12,899 nucleotides of DNA from an uncultured Atopobiaceae bacterium (GTDB lineage Bacteria; Actinomycetota; Coriobacteriia; Coriobacteriales; Atopobiaceae), in assembly GCA_905235165.1 (NCBI GenBank), contig CAJOKK010000048.1, positions 1 to 12,899 on the forward strand. The letters run 5' to 3'. Below are positions 1 to 6,982 of this stretch, piece after piece. The stretch's first letter is position 1. The number at the start of each line of letters is the position of its first letter. The notes under the pieces are model-generated. The model saw nothing but the letters and a program-made list of their open reading frames with translations, had not been told where the DNA came from and did no database searches. The translations under genes and the position numbers were made by a program.

Positions 1-141
1 CTCGCTCCCGCCGCGCCTGCGCTCCTCACTGCCACAGAATGTTCGCACAGGGCCCTCGCCGCCCCTCGGCCGGACCGAGCCCTATCTCCCGCCTGGGTCA
101 GGGGCTTTCGCGGCCGCCGGCTCGATCGGGGCACCCCATAA
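1..141. other. GC-rich stretch with no supportable gene
   Basis: This edge segment is strongly GC-rich and open in several frames on both strands, so openness carries no weight. The possible peptides are Arg/Pro/Ala-rich and resemble no protein I know. I see no ribosome binding site, tRNA cloverleaf or recognisable structured RNA. A small local hairpin (CTCGG at 65-69 pairing with CCGAG at 75-79) is the only structure noticed. A plus-strand gene ending at the TAA at 139-141 and sharing the following terminator cannot be excluded, because the upstream sequence is missing. Confidence 0.4.
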
Positions 142-175
142 AAAGGGGCGCCTCCCTCGTTGGGAAGCGCCCCTT
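142..175 (-). terminator. Rho-independent terminator of the BspA-like gene
   Basis: AAAGGGGCGC (142-151) pairs perfectly with GCGCCCCTTT (166-175). The stem extends inward through CTCCC/GGGAA with one wobble, around a short TCGT loop. On the minus strand the stem is followed by a run of T (five A on the plus strand, from 141 with the 140 and stem-base A residues). It lies about 30 bases after the stop codon of the gene ending at 205. On the plus strand the T run is weak, so minus-strand termination is favoured. Confidence 0.85.
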
Positions 176-204
176 TACCTTACGCACTTAGTTTGTGGAT
201 GAGA

Positions 205-1974
205 CTACTTCTCGTCCTTCATGACGCGGCAGCGCAGCAGCACACCGACGGCAGCGCAGATGAAGCTGGCCACGACCAAACGCTCCATAAGAACATAGGA
301 GGCAGGGTCATTAGTCTTTGGGAGGGCCTTTTTCTTTGCGTTGGTAGCCTTGCTCGTACTTGCGGCCTTGCTCTTGCTAACGGCCTTCTTGTTCGCCTCT
401 TTCTCTGCGGCCTTCTTGGGGGAAGCGGGATTGCCCGGCACCGCCTTCTCGCCGATGGTGAGCGTGCCCTCCTCGAAGGTCACGAGATAATTGCCCTGCT
501 CAGCCTCACCAGCCGCCGTGATCTTATAGGAACCGGGCTTCTCGCCGGCAACGCGAGTCAGCTCGTAGGCAACGGTGTCGGAAGCAATCGTACCCTCAAC
601 CGTGGCGGTAAGCTCGGGATCAGCCTCACCGTATGCCTTGGTCTTGTTGTCGGCCTTCACCTTGACAGCCTTGGGTGCGATGGCGAAGGTCAGCTCGGTG
701 CTGCCCTCATACTTGCCCAAGCCCGTGACCGTCACCTTGGCGGTACCGGCGTTCACGTTGTCCGCATAGGCGAGCTCATAGTCGACGCCACGCTCAAGCG
801 CTTCGTTGCCGAGGGAAACCATGACGGAAGGCTCAAAAGCAGAGCCGTTGAAGGTCTGATCGGCAAGCCCAGAGAAGGAAAGCTGTGCGACGTTACCCTT
901 CTTGGAAAGCGTGTCGGCGAGGCCCTTCTCGCTTGCCCTGATCTCGTCGATGGTCATCCAGTTGGCCTTAGCGGCAGACCACCAGGTGGTGTCATCGAAG
1001 GAAATGGTGGAGAAGGCCGCCGACGCATCGAATTCGGCACCGAAGGTAACCGAGCTCAGCGCGTCGCAGCCGTAGAACATGCCATCCTTCCAGAAGGCAT
1101 GCGAGCTATCCCAGCCGGAGAGGTCAAGGCGCTCAAGCGAGGAACAGCTGGCAAAGACGCTGCCCATCTGCGTCACCGAAGAGGTGTTGAAGTTCGAAAG
1201 GTCCAGCTCCTTGAGTGATGAGCAGCCCTCAAACATACGAGCGTTGTTCGTGATCGTGCCAGAGGCAAAGGAAGGGAGGCTGAGGGCAGCAAGCTTGCCA
1301 CAGCCCGAGAACATGGAGTTCACGTTGGTCATCGACGAGGTGTCCCACTGAGAGATATCGAGGCTCTCAAGCGCGGCGCAGGAGTCGAACATGCCATTGG
1401 CCTTGGTCACCTTGGAGGTGTTCCAAGTGGAGACATTGGCATTCTGCAGGGCGAAGCAGCGAGAGAACAGGTACTCCGTACTCTCAAGCGAGGCGGTGTT
1501 CCAGCTGGAAAGGTCAATCGAGGCGAGCGCACCGCAGTTATAGAACATGTTGTGCATGGTCGTGACCTGGCTGGCGTCAACGCCCGCCGCTTCAAAGGAC
1601 GTCATGCTATTGCAGTCGCGGAACATCTCCTCACAGTTGCTGGGCAGCTTGACGCCAGGCTCAATCTTCACGGCCGTGATGTCAGCGGCGTGCGAGCTCC
1701 AGGGGAAGCTACCAGACTTCTCTCCCATCTGGCCCGAGGTGCCACTTACTGCGCTGATGTGCAGGGTTCCATCAGAGAGGAACTCCCAGTTGGCATCACC
1801 CAACGTACCCGAATCAAGGGCCGAAGGAGCAGAGACGCCCATGGAAGCTGATGTAGAAGGGGTGGAATCGACTTCGGCAAATACCTGGGCGGGAAGCCCC
1901 GTTGAGGCAAGTGCCATGGCAAGAACAAAAGCCACGGGCTTGTGGAGCGCGTTGGAGCGACTGCTAACCGGCAT
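205..1974 (-). CDS. BspA-like leucine-rich-repeat surface protein, sortase-anchored (LPKTN)
   Basis: Secreted, wall-anchored 589-residue protein, probably an adhesin or host/biofilm-interaction factor by family. Residues 1-33 form a signal peptide (basic n-region, hydrophobic core ending near PAQVFA). Eight BspA/DUF285-type leucine-rich repeats carry the M-F-x-x-C-x-x-L signature at 117, 143, 169, 195, 221, 247, 273 and 299, exactly 26 residues apart. Each is followed by LDLS-W/F-T-S-type strands. Residues about 365-433 look like a bacterial Ig-like domain (YEL.YADNVNAGTAKVTVTGLG). Residues about 434-508 look like an MBG domain (YGEADPELTATVEG). A Lys/Ala/Ser-rich linker (517-549) leads to LPKTN (551-555), a hydrophobic segment and a basic tail. 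I chose the ATG at 1974 because GGGAGG lies four bases upstream and a signal peptide follows at once; a longer in-frame start at 2064 would bury that peptide. The ligand is unknown. Asn in the fifth anchor position is atypical. Confidence 0.9.
   Translation of the reverse strand: MPVSSRSNALHKPVAFVLAMALASTGLPAQVFAEVDSTPSTSASMGVSAPSALDSGTLGDANWEFLSDGTLHISAVSGTSGQMGEKSGSFPWSSHAADITAVKIEPGVKLPSNCEEMFRDCNSMTSFEAAGVDASQVTTMHNMFYNCGALASIDLSSWNTASLESTEYLFSRCFALQNANVSTWNTSKVTKANGMFDSCAALESLDISQWDTSSMTNVNSMFSGCGKLAALSLPSFASGTITNNARMFEGCSSLKELDLSNFNTSSVTQMGSVFASCSSLERLDLSGWDSSHAFWKDGMFYGCDALSSVTFGAEFDASAAFSTISFDDTTWWSAAKANWMTIDEIRASEKGLADTLSKKGNVAQLSFSGLADQTFNGSAFEPSVMVSLGNEALERGVDYELAYADNVNAGTAKVTVTGLGKYEGSTELTFAIAPKAVKVKADNKTKAYGEADPELTATVEGTIASDTVAYELTRVAGEKPGSYKITAAGEAEQGNYLVTFEEGTLTIGEKAVPGNPASPKKAAEKEANKKAVSKSKAASTSKATNAKKKALPKTNDPASYVLMERLVVASFICAAVGVLLRCRVMKDEK
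310..324 (-). other. Sortase sorting motif LPKTN
   Basis: These codons give Leu-Pro-Lys-Thr-Asn near the C-terminus of the BspA-like protein. It is followed by a roughly 20-residue hydrophobic stretch and the charged end RCRVMKDEK, which is the full layout of a cell-wall sorting signal. The usual fifth residue, Gly, is Asn here. Confidence 0.75.
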
Positions 1975-1978
1975 AAAA

Positions 1979-1984
1979 CCTCCC
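1979..1984 (-). promoter_or_regulatory. Ribosome binding site fixing the BspA-like start
   Basis: Minus-strand GGGAGG lies four bases before the ATG at 1974. The upstream in-frame ATG at 2064 has no comparable site. Together with the signal peptide starting directly at 1974, this decides the start. Confidence 0.7.
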
Positions 1985-2075
1985 AAACGTAGGGCAAAGG
2001 CAGGTAACAACGCCCTTGCGCCACAACGTGACATCCGACTCTCATCGAGATGTCCTCTACACAAACCCGTTCACT

Positions 2076-2113
2076 GTATTAGATAACTGTTTATGCAGGT
2101 AATTGATTAACAA
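2076..2113 (-). promoter_or_regulatory. AT-rich probable promoter region of the BspA-like gene
   Basis: This is a clear AT-rich island in GC-rich DNA, about 100-140 bases upstream of the start at 1974. On the minus strand TTAATC (2105-2110) and TTATCT (2081-2086) are 18 bases apart and could serve as -35 and -10 boxes. Both match the consensus only loosely, so the exact hexamers are uncertain. Between 2120 and 2217 I see only a weak inverted repeat (TCAGGC 2121-2126 with GCCTGA 2152-2157). Confidence 0.3.
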
Positions 2114-2217
2114 AGTGTTTTCAGGCATCAGGAAGGACCCAGGCGTTAGTGAGCCTGATACCTTTGCAGAGGATGCACGACTCGTCCCTCGGTGACCGCT
2201 CGTTGAGACGGGTGGCC

Positions 2218-3573
2218 TTAGCAGGAGCTCGAAAAGAGGTAAACCGCCACGGTTCCCTGGTGGCAGGTCACAGTACAGGCAGTCTCGCCCACCACATTGG
2301 AGATACCACGATCGTCGAGAAGCGCGAGTGGCTGCTGGTCAAGCTCCCAGACCGAGCCCTTCTCGCTCACGACCGTACCCTCGCGCAGGGCAATGACCGA
2401 GAAGGTGGCTCCCGGAGCCTCCATCGTCCACGAGGGCGCACCCTCGGCTGACAAGATCCTGCACTCGAAGCCCTGCTCCACCACACGCGGACATGCCTGG
2501 TCCCACTCGGCCAGAAGGCCAATGACCCCCAAGGCGTGGTCAGGACGGCCACCCGAGCAGGCAGTCAAAGTCAGCTGCAGCTGCGCACCCCGACGTTGTG
2601 CCTCGTTACGCGCACACTCGAAGGCAAGCACGAGGTCCGTCGCGTACTTCTCGCTAGAAAAACGAATGTCCGTGGAGGCAAGCTCATGGGCCCAAGCCAG
2701 CGCCTCGGAAGATGCCGAATCAGCGTCACCAACAAGGGCATCGGGGCCCACCTCCGCGCGGTGCAGCACCTCGGCACCACGATCAGCCGCAATCACATAG
2801 TCTGCGGCCTCGGCGAGCTGGCGCACGAGTGCGGAACTCGGCTCTTCAGGAGATCCTGCCACCAGAAGGACCTGCAGCGGGTTCTTCTCCCCTGCTTGGT
2901 CCGGACGAGGGCGGGCATAATCCTTGATACGCTCCAGGGAAAGCTCGCCATAGCCATGAGCCAAGATGTCGCAGTGCTGACGAAGGAAGCCCTCATCGCG
3001 GCCATCGTGGTCGTTCAGGAGCGCCACCGTGGGAAAGCCCGCGTCGTGGGCCGTGCGCACGCCGAAGGGTGCGTCTTCGAAGACCCAGGTGCTTTCGCGC
3101 TCCGTGCCCAACAGGCCGAGGGCATGGTAGTAGACGTCGGGGAACTCCTTGCCGCGACCCACATCGCTCGTGTAGATCGCATCGATGAAGAAGTGATCGA
3201 GACCATGGGCGCGCAGGCCCGCACGCAGACAGACGCCTGGCGTGGAAGAGGCCACAATCATCGGAATGCCCGCATCGGCAAGGCTCTGGAGAAACTCACG
3301 GACGCCCTCGAAGGGGTCAACGCGACTGGCATAGGCTTCGCTCACCATCTCGCAAAGCTCCTCAAAGAGGGCTTGGCCGCTCTCGCCCACACCCAGACGC
3401 TCGTGGAGCCAATTGCACTCCTCATCGGCACCCATGGGCTCGGTCTCTACGAACATCTCGTGGGTCATGACCTCGCCGTAACGCGCAATCAGCTCGGCGG
3501 GCACCTGCTCCCACATGAGCATGGAGTCAACAATGGTCCCGTCAAAGTCAAAGATCGCACCGGTGATAGGCAT
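2218..3573 (-). CDS. HAD-family phosphatase fused to thiamine pyrophosphokinase
   Basis: Predicted cytosolic bifunctional enzyme of 451 residues. Residues 1-215 are a HAD hydrolase of the beta-phosphoglucomutase-like branch. Motif I is DFDGT (nucleophile D9, acid/base D11), motif II VASST (about 108-111), motif III the Lys of GKEFPD (141-146) and motif IV EDAPFG (166-171), with a helical cap between I and II. Residues 233-451 match thiamine pyrophosphokinase, which makes thiamine diphosphate from thiamine and ATP: ADRGAEVL (263-270), GDADS (282-286), EKYATD (308-313, in place of the common KDxTD), GGRPDHALG (341-349) and a C-terminal GISNVV. A free TPK is about 210-220 residues, so the second half is full length. 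AAGGAG lies upstream of the ATG at 3573. The HAD substrate cannot be read from sequence; a thiamine phosphate ester is an attractive guess. No TPP riboswitch was recognised upstream. Confidence 0.92.
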   Translation of the reverse strand: MPITGAIFDFDGTIVDSMLMWEQVPAELIARYGEVMTHEMFVETEPMGADEECNWLHERLGVGESGQALFEELCEMVSEAYASRVDPFEGVREFLQSLADAGIPMIVASSTPGVCLRAGLRAHGLDHFFIDAIYTSDVGRGKEFPDVYYHALGLLGTERESTWVFEDAPFGVRTAHDAGFPTVALLNDHDGRDEGFLRQHCDILAHGYGELSLERIKDYARPRPDQAGEKNPLQVLLVAGSPEEPSSALVRQLAEAADYVIAADRGAEVLHRAEVGPDALVGDADSASSEALAWAHELASTDIRFSSEKYATDLVLAFECARNEAQRRGAQLQLTLTACSGGRPDHALGVIGLLAEWDQACPRVVEQGFECRILSAEGAPSWTMEAPGATFSVIALREGTVVSEKGSVWELDQQPLALLDDRGISNVVGETACTVTCHQGTVAVYLFSSSC

Positions 3574-3720
3574 GATGGCTCCTTATGGTGGGGTTTCATG
3601 GTGAGTCTGCGGTCGTGGCGCAGCGCGACGCGCAAAATATGGATTCTCGCGTACAAGTTGGGTACAGTTGCTAACGCAGCCGCGACAATGCGGCACAACC
3701 AATCATGCAAAGGAAAGATG
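3574..3720. promoter_or_regulatory. Divergent intergenic region between HAD-TPK and FmdB-family genes
   Basis: The two genes are transcribed outward from this gap, so both promoters should lie here. I see the minus-strand Shine-Dalgarno AAGGAG (within 3578-3584) and the plus-strand AAAGGA (3709-3714). An AT-rich patch around 3635-3645 (minus strand CATATTTTG) could hold a -10 box, but I found no convincing -35 partner on either strand. Confidence 0.35.
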
Positions 3721-3948
3721 ATGGCGCGTTACGATTACAAGTGTACCTCATGCAACACCGTGTTCGAAGTCGAGCACCCCATGGGCCAACGCCCTGACGT
3801 GAAGTGTCCCGAGTGCGGCTCAGCGAGCGAGCGCGTGTTCAGCGCCTCGGGCATTCGCTTCGATGGCCCCGGCTTCTATAACACCGACCGACGCAAGACC
3901 GTCAAGGCTGGCGACTCCTGCAACTGCGAGAACTGCCCCCACAGCTAG
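3721..3948 (+). CDS. FmdB-family zinc-ribbon protein
   Basis: Small 75-residue protein. It opens with MARYDYKCTSC, close to the family's typical MPxYEYxCxxC start, and has two CxxC knuckles (C8/C11 and C29/C32) that should bind one zinc. The segment GPGFYNTD (49-56) is also typical of the family. Family members are putative regulatory proteins of unproved function. Two ATG codons are adjacent (3718 and 3721); 3721 is preferred because AGGA ends six bases before it, against three for 3718. The C-terminus carries three extra cysteines in CNCENCPHS (C67, C69, C72), which may form a second metal site. It is divergent from HAD-TPK and convergent with rsmB. An in-frame upstream extension to 2536 is an artefact of the opposite-strand gene. 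Confidence 0.85.
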   Translation: MARYDYKCTSCNTVFEVEHPMGQRPDVKCPECGSASERVFSASGIRFDGPGFYNTDRRKTVKAGDSCNCENCPHS

Positions 3949-3980
3949 ACAGCTAACGCCACGTACTGGCGCACCCCCAG

Positions 3981-4058
3981 CCATTCCGTGACAAAAACGG
4001 GCCGGAAATGTCACGGAATGGCGAGCGGGCCCAAGCGGGCCCCAGTCATTCCGTGACA
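3981..4058. repeat. Three-armed palindromic repeat in the convergent intergenic gap
   Basis: CCATTCCGTGACA (3981-3993) is the perfect reverse complement of TGTCACGGAATGG (4009-4021). A third arm, CATTCCGTGACA (4047-4058), repeats the first and can pair with the middle arm over 12 bases. The middle arm can therefore form either of two mutually exclusive hairpins. Between the second and third arms is a short direct repeat, GCGGGCCC (at about 4025 and 4035). The region sits between convergent stop codons at 3948 and 4077. It could act as a terminator or be a dispersed repeat element. The T runs after the stems are short. Confidence 0.8.
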
Positions 4059-4076
4059 CGACACGGGACTTCTGCA

Positions 4077-5447
4077 CTAGCAGCGCTTGAGACAGGCACA
4101 AAAGTGTCCGTCATTGCCAGCGCGCTCTGGAAGGGTCTGCAGATAGGGGTTCTTCTCGGCAAGGTGTTCAAGCTCGAAATCCTGACCCGCCTCACCTTCT
4201 AGAAATGCCCCTACCAGCTGCTCGTTTTCTTCGGGCAGAACCGAGCAGGTCGCGTATACCAGGCGTCCTCCCCTTGCCACCCGAGCTGCGGCGGCACTCA
4301 GAATCTCGAGTTGCAGCTCGCTCAAGGAGCCCGTGCCTGTGATGTCTGACTCCGCAAGCGACCAGGCAATCTCGGGATGGCGGCGCATCGTGCCCGTCCC
4401 TGAGCAGGGCGCATCCACAAACACCAAGTCAAAGGTCCCCGCTAATGCTGAGGGAAGATCGCTGCCAGCAAGCAGGCGCGCATCGAGCGCATGGCTCTGC
4501 ACGTGCTCAGCAAGGCCCGCCAGCTCCATGCGTCGCGTGGCGACCTCCACCTTGAAGGGCACCGCATCCACCGCCTCAATCTGGGCAAATCCACCGCTCA
4601 GCAAGGCCTCGTTCTGGAGAAGAACGCTCTTGGTGCCACGACCCTGCCCCACTTCGAGCACGTGCTCACCAGCGCGGGCTGCCGCCCTCTGGGCCACCTC
4701 CTGCGCGGCAAGGTCAGCCACGACCACATCGACCGCATCAACAAGGCCAGACGTCGCCAAGCCAGCTGGAGCATCAAGCAGAAAGCTCCCCGCAAGCCAC
4801 GTTGGACGAGGGGCCAGACCCGCCGCCTCAAGGAGCTCACAAGCCTCAGCCTCGTCATGTCGCGCACGGTTCGTCGCCACGAAGACGGGCGCGGGCTCGA
4901 GCTCTGCCAAGCAGAACTCACGCGCCGCCGCCTCACCTCGCGCCGAAAGCACGCGCTCGACCAACCAAAGCGGCAGGGCCGCTACCAAGGCAAGGTCTTC
5001 CGCGTTCACAGCACTGCCTGCATCCGCAACCCGCTCGCGCGCCTCACGCACCCTCGGACGCTCCCTCTCGAGCACCTTGCGAAGCACTGCGTTGGCCATA
5101 CCCGCCGCACGCGGAGAAACAGAACGCACCAGCTCGACACCCTGGCTCACCAGGGCAGAGCCGGGCGTTTCAAGATAGAGGGCCTCGAAGGTCGCGAGCT
5201 CAAGGGCGTCACGCACGCGCGGCTCGAGCGAGGAGGGACGATTCACGTAGGCATCGATGCAGGCATCGAGCGTGCCCACCGCAGCCGTCGCTCCCAAAAC
5301 GAGCCGCGAGGCAAGCGCCCGGTCTCGTGGGTCAAGCGCGGCAATCGCCTCCGAGTTACGGAGCAGGTCACGCGCATGGCCGTCACGACGACGGCGCTTA
5401 GAGAACACCGAAAGCGCAGCCTTACGCGCGGGAGCCAGACGGGCCAC
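4077..5447 (-). CDS. rsmB: 16S rRNA (cytosine-967-C5)-methyltransferase RsmB
   Basis: Predicted SAM-dependent enzyme making m5C967 in 16S rRNA, 456 residues, near the family's usual 430-450. Residues about 5-135 are the NusB-like RNA-binding domain. Residues about 180-456 are the RsmB/NOL1 methyltransferase fold. Motif IV is DAPCSGTG (345-352, C348) and motif VI is YATCSVLPEENE (398-409), where C401 is the expected catalytic nucleophile. The SAM-binding motif I reads VLEVGQGRGTK (263-273), unlike the common LDxCAAPGGKT, so it is divergent at this site. The start is GTG at 5447, six bases after the fmt stop codon, with a GAGG-type site inside the end of fmt, which suggests co-transcription and translational coupling. 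It is the last gene of the def-fmt-rsmB cluster. Confidence 0.92.
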   Translation of the reverse strand: MARLAPARKAALSVFSKRRRRDGHARDLLRNSEAIAALDPRDRALASRLVLGATAAVGTLDACIDAYVNRPSSLEPRVRDALELATFEALYLETPGSALVSQGVELVRSVSPRAAGMANAVLRKVLERERPRVREARERVADAGSAVNAEDLALVAALPLWLVERVLSARGEAAAREFCLAELEPAPVFVATNRARHDEAEACELLEAAGLAPRPTWLAGSFLLDAPAGLATSGLVDAVDVVVADLAAQEVAQRAAARAGEHVLEVGQGRGTKSVLLQNEALLSGGFAQIEAVDAVPFKVEVATRRMELAGLAEHVQSHALDARLLAGSDLPSALAGTFDLVFVDAPCSGTGTMRRHPEIAWSLAESDITGTGSLSELQLEILSAAAARVARGGRLVYATCSVLPEENEQLVGAFLEGEAGQDFELEHLAEKNPYLQTLPERAGNDGHFCACLKRC

Positions 5448-5453
5448 CTCGCG

Positions 5454-6368
5454 CTACACCTCGCTCCAGGTGACATCGGAACCACGCAGGCCCGCCGCCC
5501 AGGCGGAGGCGTCCATCTCGCGCTTTCCGTCGGGCTTCACGCGCAGAAGCTCGATCGCGGCATCAGAACAGCCCAGGAACAGGGCGTTCTTCTCCGCAAG
5601 AACGGCACCCTGCGCCACCTTTGCAGAAGACAGGCGAGCCTCGAGCACTCGCACCCCGCGGCCCGCGACGCTCGCGCGCGCCGGCGCGGCATCGGTCGAG
5701 GCGCACACGCGACGCACGTTGACGGCGGCACTGTCGGAAGGCACGAGGCGCATCTCGGCCTTATCGATCTTCGGGGCAAAGGTCACCAGGCTCTCGTCTT
5801 GGGAAGTCCACTCGACCGTGCCGGCCTCCATGTCGTCAAGAGCGGCAAGTAGCTCCTGCGCACCAAGCTCGGAGAGCTCATCCATCAGCTGCGCGCAGTT
5901 CTTCTCCCCCAGCTCGACCGACGCCTGGCGGCAATAGTCGCCCGCATCCATCTCCTGCACGAGCCGCATGATGGAGATGCCCACGCGCTCGTCGCCCTCA
6001 AGCACCGCACGCTGGATCGGCGCGGCACCGCGCCATGCGGGCAACAGCGAACCGTGCACGTTCACGCAGCCATAGGGGGCCAGGTTAAGCACGCGGTCGG
6101 GCAGCAGGCAGCCAAAGGCCACGACGCAGATGATGTCCGGTCGTGCTGCCTCGATGCGCTCAAAGACCTCATCGGTAATGCGCTTGGTCTCAAGCACCTC
6201 GATGCCCAGATCCTGGGCGGCGAGCTTCACCGGGGACGGCTCGAGCTTCTTGCCACGCGAACGCACTGCGTCGGGGCGCGTCAGCACCAGGCTGACCTCG
6301 TGCTTCTGGGCAAGCAGACGAAGGGAGGGCACGGCAAAATCGGGCGTACCCATAAAGACGATGCGCAT
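5454..6368 (-). CDS. fmt: Methionyl-tRNA formyltransferase
   Basis: Transfers a formyl group from 10-formyltetrahydrofolate to Met-tRNA(fMet), giving the initiator tRNA. It has 304 residues, just under the usual 310-318. The start MRIVFMGTPDFA is the classic N-terminus. The formyltransferase core shows AFGCLLP (84-90), VNVHGSLLPAWRGAAPIQ (102-119, with N103 and H105) and MDAGD (140-144, catalytic D141). The C-terminal domain (about 205-304) is the tRNA-binding OB-like part. AAGGAG precedes the ATG at 6368. It lies 45 bases after def and 6 bases before rsmB, so the three genes probably share one transcript. Gly replaces the common Ala after the catalytic His, a mild variation. Confidence 0.97.
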   Translation of the reverse strand: MRIVFMGTPDFAVPSLRLLAQKHEVSLVLTRPDAVRSRGKKLEPSPVKLAAQDLGIEVLETKRITDEVFERIEAARPDIICVVAFGCLLPDRVLNLAPYGCVNVHGSLLPAWRGAAPIQRAVLEGDERVGISIMRLVQEMDAGDYCRQASVELGEKNCAQLMDELSELGAQELLAALDDMEAGTVEWTSQDESLVTFAPKIDKAEMRLVPSDSAAVNVRRVCASTDAAPARASVAGRGVRVLEARLSSAKVAQGAVLAEKNALFLGCSDAAIELLRVKPDGKREMDASAWAAGLRGSDVTWSEV

Positions 6369-6413
6369 CGGCGCTCCTTAAGACGTTAGTGAGAAGAACG
6401 GCGAGACGAACGG

Positions 6414-6956
6414 CTAGTCGAGCTCGCCGGGACGGGCGCCGTTTGCCTTTGCCTTCGCCAAGTCGTTCATGGCAAGCATGCGATCGGAGGCAGAAAGGTG
6501 ATCGACCATGGTCACGCCGTGCAGGTGGTCAATCTCGTGCTGCAGGCAGACGGCCAGCAGGTTGTCGCGCGCCTCATACTGCATGAGGTCGCCATCGAGG
6601 TTGCGGGCACGCACGATCACGTGGCTCGGCCTGGTGACATGCACAGAGATGCCCGGGAACGACAGGCAGCCTTCGGAGAGCTCGCGCTCCTCGCCATCGG
6701 CAACTATGATCTCGGGATTGATGAGGTAGTAGGGGTTGTGGTTCTTATCGTCGGCGTAGTCGCAGTCAATCACGACAAGCTGAACCAGCTCGCCCACCTG
6801 CGGCGCGGCGATACCGCAGCCCTCGGTGGCATACATGACCTCAGCCATGTGCTCGGCGAGCTTGCGCAGCTCGGGGGTAACTTCCTCAATGACGGCGCAC
6901 TCAGTCTTCAGGCGCTCGTCGGGGGCAATAACGACCTCGTTGGCCAAATCAGCCAT
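6414..6956 (-). CDS. def: Peptide deformylase
   Basis: Removes the N-formyl group from nascent proteins, undoing the step started by fmt next door. It is a 180-residue metallohydrolase. The three family motifs are complete: GCGIAAPQ (46-53), EGCLS (95-99, metal ligand C97) and QHEIDH (139-144, ligands H140 and H144, catalytic E141). I chose the ATG at 6956 because AAGGAG (6963-6968) lies six bases upstream and the protein then begins MADLANEVV. An in-frame ATG at 6980 lies upstream of this site and would add eight residues. It is first in the def-fmt-rsmB cluster and is divergent from the large adhesin gene. Confidence 0.96.
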   Translation of the reverse strand: MADLANEVVIAPDERLKTECAVIEEVTPELRKLAEHMAEVMYATEGCGIAAPQVGELVQLVVIDCDYADDKNHNPYYLINPEIIVADGEERELSEGCLSFPGISVHVTRPSHVIVRARNLDGDLMQYEARDNLLAVCLQHEIDHLHGVTMVDHLSASDRMLAMNDLAKAKANGARPGELD

Positions 6957-6962
6957 GGGCAG

Positions 6963-6968
6963 CTCCTT
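6963..6968 (-). promoter_or_regulatory. Ribosome binding site fixing the def start
   Basis: Minus-strand AAGGAG sits six bases before the ATG at 6956. This favours that start over the ATG at 6980. Confidence 0.75.
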
Positions 6969-6982
6969 CTCTAGGGACAACG

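Noticed and set aside
160..1218. 352-residue plus-strand ORF
   Set aside because: Shadow of the BspA-like gene; runs through its terminator and has no family features.
1975..2064. Thirty-residue N-terminal extension of the BspA-like protein from an upstream ATG
   Set aside because: It would bury the signal peptide and has no ribosome binding site, whereas the ATG at 1974 has GGGAGG and begins the signal peptide directly.
2536..3717. Long plus-strand extension upstream of the FmdB-like gene
   Set aside because: It lies antisense to the HAD-TPK gene with its catalytic motifs; the FmdB-family N-terminus begins exactly at 3721.
3574..3720. TPP riboswitch before the TPK fusion gene
   Set aside because: The conserved CTGAGA and ACCTGAxxxGGxTAATxCC elements are not present on the minus strand.
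4491..5852. 453-residue plus-strand ORF across rsmB and fmt
   Set aside because: Arg/His-rich shadow of two well-recognised minus-strand genes; open only because of high GC.
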